Shown here in pieces: positions 58,505-64,000 of a stretch of DNA of 64,000 nucleotides. The notes under the pieces are model-generated. The model saw only the letters and a list, made by a program, of their open reading frames with translations. It ran no database searches and was not told where the DNA came from. The DNA is from Kitagawia praeruptora (lineage: Eukaryota; Streptophyta; Magnoliopsida; Apiales; Apiaceae). The position numbers and the translations under genes were made by a program. The stretch's first letter is position 1; every line of letters starts with the position of its first letter. The stretch is taken from positions 143,863,001 to 143,927,000 of the forward strand of contig CM075354.1 of NCBI GenBank assembly GCA_037693485.1. The letters are read 5' to 3'.

Positions 58505-59436
58505 AATTTTAACGATCAACTAGTACTTTGACTGGAACCCCTAAACAGGGTTTCATCAGGGTTTAGTGTTTCAATTTTTTTAAAAATATTTCTCGACGAC
58601 CCAACCATACGGTGGTCAAGATCCATCATTTTTAAAGTTATTTCCAAAATTTCATAAAAAAATAAATTAATTTGGTTTGGTAATTTAACGGTCAACTAAT
58701 ACGTTGACTAGAACCCCTAAATAGGGTTTCGACAGGGTTTAGTGTTTCTATTTTTTAAAAAATATTTCTCAACGACCCAACCATACGGCGGTCAAGATGA
58801 ATCCTTTTTAATGTTATTTACAAAATTTCATAAAAAATAAATTAATTTGGTTTGGTAATTTAACGGTCAACTAATACGTTGACTAGAACCCCTAAACAGG
58901 GTTTCGTCAGGGTTTAGTGTTTCTATTTTTTAAAAAATATTTCTCGACGACCCAACCATACGGTGGTCAAGATGAATCCTTTTTAATGTTATTTACAAAA
59001 TTTCATAAAAAAATAAATTAATTTGGTTTGGTAATTTAACGGTCAACTAATACGTTGACTAGAACCCCTAAACAGGGTTTCGTCAGGGTTTAGTGTTTCT
59101 ATTTTTTAAAAAATATTTCTCGACGACCCAACCATACGGTGGTCAAGATGAATCCTTTTTAATGTTATTTCCAAAATTTCATAAAAAAATAAATTAATTT
59201 GGTTTGGTAATTTAACGATCAACTAGTACGTTGACTAGAAACCCTAAATAGGGTTTCGTCAGGGTTTAGTGTTTCGATTTTTTAAAAACTATTTCTCGAC
59301 GACCCAACCGTACGGTGGTCAAGATCCATCCTTTTTAATGTTATTTCCAAAATTTCAAAAAATAATAATTAATTTGGTTTGGTAATTTAACGGTCAACTA
59401 GTACGTTGATTAGAACTCCTAAATAGGGTTTCGTCA
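58505..59436. repeat. Tandem array of ~176-bp units in CACTA-3
   Basis: Five full units and a partial sixth, marked by GGGTTTCGTCAGGGTTTAG at 58548, 58724, 58899, 59075, 59251 and (cut) 59426: periods 175-176. Units also share CGACGACCCAACCATACGG and AATTTAACGGTCAACTA. The copia at 59437 interrupts the sixth unit. The reverse complement of the unit aligns with the CACTA-2 array unit. Confidence 0.92.
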
Positions 59437-60712
59437 TGTTAGTCACAGAGGCATGCCTATACACATCTAATAACAAGCCTAATTGTTTGTAATGCTTTGC
59501 ATTACTTACATGACCTCTTAACTGAAGGAACCTCTAATTGTAGAGTTTCTATTTGTTTTGTACTTGTAATAGGCATCAAATCCTAGTTGTGTAACTGTAC
59601 TTATAAAGTCAAGAATAATTCTTGAAAGAAGTTCCAAGGTTCATGCCTCAAGAAAGAAGATAAAGACTGTCAAATAATCACAGTTGAGATTTGAAGAAAT
59701 GAAGAATTTGCCTAAGTACCAATTTGAGAAGTACATTTGTTCATTCGAGAAGTCTAGCGTTCAAGAAGTCAGAGATTCGATATCTGAGAAGACACTGTTC
59801 GATATCTCTGAATGAACTATTCGATATCTCATTCGATATCTCAGAGATTCGACATGTCTAATACTCTATTCGAGAACTAAATAAGTCAACAAGTCAAAGT
59901 GGTATTCGAGTTCTCAAAGATTCAACAAGTCAAAGTTCCATTCGATATCTTAAGGACTCAGAAAGCTATTCGACATCTCAGGGATTCGACAAGTCAAGTG
60001 TTCTATTCAACAACTCAAGGAACCATGGAGAAAAGTGTTATTCGAGAAGTGATTCGATATGTCAATCATACAGTATTCGAGAACTCAGAGTTATCTAATC
60101 CTAGTTCTTGAATCAATCACTTAGCCACTTCTCGAATACATTCTTGGAGACAAAATACTGGAGAAATTGTACAAGTCAGAAACCTGCAACAAGCCAATGC
60201 ATTTTATGAACCACAATCTGTAACGTGCTCTGGAAAGCCAACAAGGAATCTTGGAGAGATGTAGAAGAGACAAATAGCTAAAGAAGTGGATCTGAACAGA
60301 GCTTTGCAAAGTCAAATCTGTAGCCGTTTGGATGTTTACTCAAAAAGAATAGACAACAAGAAAATAATTTATCCTGTAACCTTATTTGTAGTAAGTGAGT
60401 TGTATTCATGTTCTATAAGAATACAATCTCACTTCTTTAGTTGGTTAAGTTTTTCATACACGTTGTAAGAGCACATCTCTCTGAGAAAAACGAAGCTGAG
60501 AATACTACCATTTGTATTCACAGATTGTAGCAAATCTTTATCTAATAAAATATTAGATTAAAGTGATATCGTGTCTGGTGTTGTTCATAATCCGCACTAG
60601 TAAATCTACACGCACAAACACATATTGTGCTACAAAGATTCAAGAACAAGAAAAAGTTCAAGAATCCATTCAGCCCCCCTCTGTATTCTTTTACTGTATT
60701 CAATACTCAACA
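59437..60712 (+). repeat. Copia-S 5' LTR (1,276 bp) with TTCGA-rich block
   Basis: About fourteen TTCGA copies lie at 59744-60083, mostly as ATTCGATATCTC or ATTCGAGAA. Four TTCGAGAA (59744, 59869, 60041, 60076) and one TTCTTGAA (59619) have the TTCnnGAA dyad of a heat-shock-element core, but not in the 5-base phasing of a full element. TTATAAAG (about 59601) and AATAAAAT (about 60545) are candidate TATA and poly(A) signals. Confidence 0.8.
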
Positions 60713-60754
60713 AGTGGTATCAGAGCAGGATATTGATCAAAATAGAAAACGATC

Positions 60755-63700
60755 ATGAGTTCGAATACACCAAAGACAACAGGAACGGTGAAGGTCCCTA
60801 AGTTTGACAAAGAGAATTACAACCTCTAAAAGATAAAAATGATGTTGTTCATCAAAGCTTCTCATCCTCTGTATCCTGAGATTCTCAAGAATGGTCCCTT
60901 TGTTCCCCAACAAGAAATACCTGAAAAGACTGTTGGAACCATAACTGTTCCAAGATCTTATGTGGCCAAGGAACCATCCAAATGGATAGAATCAGAAAAG
61001 GAGATGGTTTTTCTTGACAGACACCTCATGCTGCTAATTATTGATTCCATGGATATGTCAATGTTGGCAAACATTGCATCGTGTACATCTGCCAAAGAAA
61101 TGTGGGATCACATTGAGGTGTTATGTGAAGGAACCGATGAGGTCAAGGAAAACAAGAAACAGATACTGGTCACACAGTATGAAGCTTTCATGGCACAGCC
61201 CAAGGAAAGCATCACTGATATGTTTGAGAGATTTCACAAGTTGGTTATTGAGTTGCAGATGAATGGAAAGGTTTACAACACTAAAGAACTGAATATAAAG
61301 TTTCTATTGTCTTCTCCAAACCACCTAGAGGAGAGGGTCATTTCTCTAAGGGAAAGAGATTTGAACAAAATCACATATGATGTGCTCTATGGGGTTTTAA
61401 ATACTCATGAACTTGAGTTGCTTCAGAAGAGGGCTATTCAAGCAAACCAAGGCAGGATGGTAAACACATCATGTGCCTTGATTGTTAGCAAATCTGTACA
61501 AAACCTAGAAGCATCTATAAGTCAGCAGAGAATAGAGGAGATAGTAGATGATGAAGATGTTAGGTTAGGGGACTTACACAATTCGAGATTAACAAACAAC
61601 CAATACAGAGCGCGCGCACACACACCAATCAATAATTGACAAGATCTACCAAAGCGCAAAACAAGAACACACAAATACTTGACGTGGAAACATCCACGCC
61701 CCAAACTCGTATTATTAATCAAAACAATCATCAATAATACATCAAAACAATAACACCTTAACGGTGTCCCAACCCTGATACTTGAGCCAACAATGCTCAA
61801 GCATCTCCCAAACAATACTTAAGACTACATCTCTTAAGCTTTCACCCTATCAAACAAATACAATATGACTATGTATATATAGCCACCCAAAACTTAGTCA
61901 CCAAGACTTACCATACTTGTTGTACAAGTCTTACCATACTTGTTATACAAGCCTTCCAATTCTTGGCACCTAATTACCCAACTTAGTGATCAAGACATAC
62001 CATATATAATAATTGTGTACACATACAATTATTATCTTATCCATATACATCTTAAAACACTCAAGCCCATACAATCACATTGGGTTGAAACCCAACAGAA
62101 GAAACTGAAGCTGAAGTGAGTGAACCTGTAGAAGAAAAGGAAGAAGAAGAGTTCTATACTCTTGAAGAGCTAGATGGCATGGAAAACACTTCATATGCTC
62201 TTATGGCCAGAAAATTTCTAAACATCAGATTCAAGAGGAACCAACCCTTCAAACCTAAACCCCAAAACCATTCATTCAACAAAAGTAAAGCACATGTGAA
62301 GCCAAACAAGAGTAAATTCAAAACTGGCTATGTGGATAGGTCATCTGTGAGGTGCTATAGATGCAATGACCTAGGGCATTTTGCTAGTGAATGCAAGAAG
62401 CCTAAAAAGAAGGATAAAGAGTTTCTAGAGCTTGAAGCGAAGTACGAGGCCCTTCTTAAAAAGCAAACACCAGGCAAGGCCTACATAGCTGAAGGGAAGT
62501 GTTGGGATGATACTGACAGTGATGAATAAGAGCAAGGATTCTGCAACTACGCTTTGATGGCCAATTCCAAGGATGACACATCTTCATCAGACTCTCAGGT
62601 ACCATCTCTCACTACCATAGACATGTCTGTTTCTGAGTACAAGAATATGATTGAACAACTATCTGTTGAAATGTTTAATATTCATACTAGTATGGCTGCT
62701 GCTAATAAGGAAATTGCTAAACTGTCTGCTAAAAATGAATTATTAATCAAAATGAATGAGGAACTTGAGCTAACTACTATGAAAGTAGAAAACCTTAAGA
62801 AAGAAGTTGAATATCTACAGAATAAGGTTCTATGTGCTAGTCAAATTGAAAAGGCTCTTAGGGGGATGATCTAGTTGAAAATGAATTCAAACTGAAAACC
62901 TTTATGAACTCATCTAGTCTACTGCAATCCTTTCATGAGAAAATCCAAGAAAAACCCAAGGCTGCCATTGGACTTGACTATGGCACTCTTAAACAGAGGA
63001 AAGGCTATGCTGTCATTGAATATGACATAGTTGTTCAGAAGGAAGTGCCTCACATTTTGAAAAAGGCTGAGTCTCCAATTTTTAAAGAATCAACATTTTA
63101 AATTGATGAGGATGCCTTACTCATCAAGCAAATGTTGAATGATGAGGATGAGGCACAATCCAGTGAACAACCAGCATCCTCTAAGAGTGAGAGTGTCAAG
63201 CCAAAAGCCAAGAAGCCTGTAGAAAGTAGACCTAGAACTGAGAAGTTTGATAAGTTTGTATCAGCTGGGAAGAATAAATTTGAGAAGAAAATGGTTAAGA
63301 AGAAACAGAACAGAAATGGCAAGCTAGGGATAACAAAGATAACAACTATGTTTATATGCCTAATGCCCCTAGGAAAACTTGTCAGAATTGTTTCAGTACC
63401 AATCATTTAACTCATGCATGCAAGAAACTTGTTGGTAGTGTGCCCAAACCTTTCTATGATTGTTCTGTGCCTTTAAGACATAGAGATGCTCCATTCTGTG
63501 ATAAATTTGACTGTATGCCATGCAATATGAATGTTATGACTAGCTATTTCAATTTGAGAAGGAAATTCATTGATGGTTGTATCAGTCACAATTCTCACTC
63601 ACACTCCACAAGGTCAAAGTCTTCAAGTCCTCCTTGAGCTAGGAAGGTACCTCTATCACCTAAGTCTGAAACCTCAGGTTCTAAGACTTCTAACAGTGAC

Positions 63701-63790
63701 AAGAAGACTAACACCAAGAAAGTTGATAAGCATGTTGTTTATGATAAAACTGTTTCTTAGTCACATGGACCCAAACTTGTTTGGGTACCA
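60755..63790 (+). pseudogene. Copia-S gag, broken and split by a solo LTR
   Basis: Starts MSSNTPKTTG at 60755. TAA at 60827 replaces the usual Trp of NYNLWK. A UBN2/DUF4219-type gag region (MDMSMLANIASCTSAKEMWDH, ITDMFERFHKLVIEL) runs to DDEDV at 61557, where a solo LTR interrupts it; gag resumes at 62103 (ETEAEVSEP). Then come zinc knuckle 1 CYRCNDLGHFASEC (about 62353), a stop at 62527, a coiled coil (62640-62860), a frameshift near 62863, a stop at 63099, a frameshift near 63325, zinc knuckle 2 CQNCFSTNHLTHAC (63380), a stop at 63635 and KLVWVPK (about 63770). In intact elements it forms the capsid. Dead copy. Confidence 0.88.
61558..62097. mobile_element. 540-bp solo LTR inside copia-S gag, 5-bp TSD
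   Basis: TGTTAGGTTAGG...GAAACCCAACA, flanked by GAAGA at 61553-61557 and 62098-62102. Removing it and one GAAGA restores a continuous gag frame. TTGGGTTGAAACCCAA near the right end is an inverted repeat. On the minus strand CTATATATACATAG (about 61880) is TATA-like, so the LTR may read leftwards. No internal genes. Confidence 0.9.
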
Positions 63791-63819
63791 AAGGAGAAGT
63801 AATACCTTTGTGTTTGCAG

Positions 63820-64000
63820 GGCAAAGAAAATGAAAAGAAGGTCATGTGGATTTTGGAAAGTGGATGCTCAAATCATATGACTGGTGATATGGCCCTGCTA
63901 TCACAGTATGAGGAGAAGACTGGCCCAATGGTTGCTTTTGGAGATGACAGCATGGGTAACACATTGGGATATGGCAAGTTGGAAGTTGGTAATGTCATCA
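63820..64000 (+). pseudogene. Copia-S protease start (runs off the window)
   Basis: Reads GKENEKKVMWILESGCSNHM, then TGDMALLSQYEEKTG and VAFGDDSMGNTLGYGKLEVGN. This is the retropepsin start of copia elements, where WILDSGCSNHM is usual. Here the catalytic Asp is Glu (GAA at about 63856). The upstream gag is broken, so processing would be impossible anyway. Confidence 0.8.

Larger units (their letters stand above)
57041..59436 (+). mobile_element. CACTA-3 left part, interrupted by a long-LTR copia
   Basis: It starts CACTACAAGAAAACAAGGC at 57041 after TAA (57038-57040) and carries GGTCGAATTTAG / TTCGACCG / TTTGGTCGAATTTA motifs densely to about 57340 and again at 57600-57830 and 58300-58350. 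These are the same motif family as CACTA-1. It holds a MITE, a tandem duplication and a ~176-bp array but no ORF. At 59437 it is cut by a retrotransposon whose far end is beyond the window, so its right half may continue there. Confidence 0.82.
59437..64000 (+). mobile_element. Copia-S, long-LTR Ty1-copia (SIRE/Maximus-like), 5' half
   Basis: 5' LTR 59437-60712 (TGTTAG...CAACA), primer-binding site TGGTATCAGAGC at 60715-60726, gag with two zinc knuckles and the start of protease, running off the window. A long LTR, a long gag with a coiled coil and a KLVWVPK motif before protease suggest the SIRE/Maximus lineage; this is inference. Left target flank CGTCA (59432-59436); the right one is outside the window. 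It sits inside the CACTA-3 tandem array. Confidence 0.88.

Noticed and set aside
58505..59436. Centromeric satellite locus
   Set aside because: The period fits, but only about five units are present and they lie inside CACTA-3 termini.
59437..60712. Naming copia-S an ONSEN element
   Set aside because: The heat-shock-type dyads are not phased as in ONSEN, the LTR is longer, and gag looks SIRE-like.

Overview
The window is intergenic, transposon-packed nuclear DNA of a large-genome eudicot. This is shown by spliced CACTA transposase genes with GT-AG introns, copia retrotransposons primed by initiator tRNA-Met, an L1-type LINE, very AT-rich spacers and FBA-type F-box genes. I cannot name the species. 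I see no housekeeping host gene, no confident tRNA or rRNA gene and no CRISPR array. The only host-like coding sequences are three related F-box loci, none of them clearly intact.

Layout. (1) 1-13398: right part of a decayed CACTA element (CACTA-1), with a TNP2 transposase pseudogene and a second-ORF pseudogene, split by a 4.7-kb solo LTR (3812-8511) that has a perfect 5-bp target duplication. (2) 13402-14490: F-box pseudogene. (3) 14865-28939: duplicated unit A, with an F-box ORF, a LINE (16716-22463), a copia-C fragment and a nearly full-length copia (copia-P). (4) 29008-34208: copia, CACTA and SINE debris. (5) 34701-34995: TRIM remnant. (6) 35341-48438: a complete 13.1-kb CACTA element (CACTA-2) with TIRs and an ACA target duplication. 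It carries an apparently open TNP2 gene and, divergently, an open multi-exon gene ending in a Ulp1/C48-type protease domain. (7) 49179-55775: unit B, the apparent donor of unit A. (8) 52165-64000: a nest in which copia-C (minus strand) is split by copia-P and by CACTA-3. CACTA-3 is in turn split, inside a tandem array, by a long-LTR copia, whose gag is split by a 540-bp solo LTR.

History. Copia-P entered copia-C (TSD TTTTC) and its LTRs began to diverge. An ~8.3-kb segment of locus B was then copied to locus A. Both A junctions show 6-bp microhomology, and 74 bp of target sequence is duplicated around the insert. Later the LINE hit copy A only (15-bp TSD; the empty site survives in B), and copy B lost 2.1 kb of copia-P. 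CACTA-2 and CACTA-3 carry homologous ~176-bp tandem arrays in opposite orientation. Identities and alignments were judged by eye; no database search was possible.
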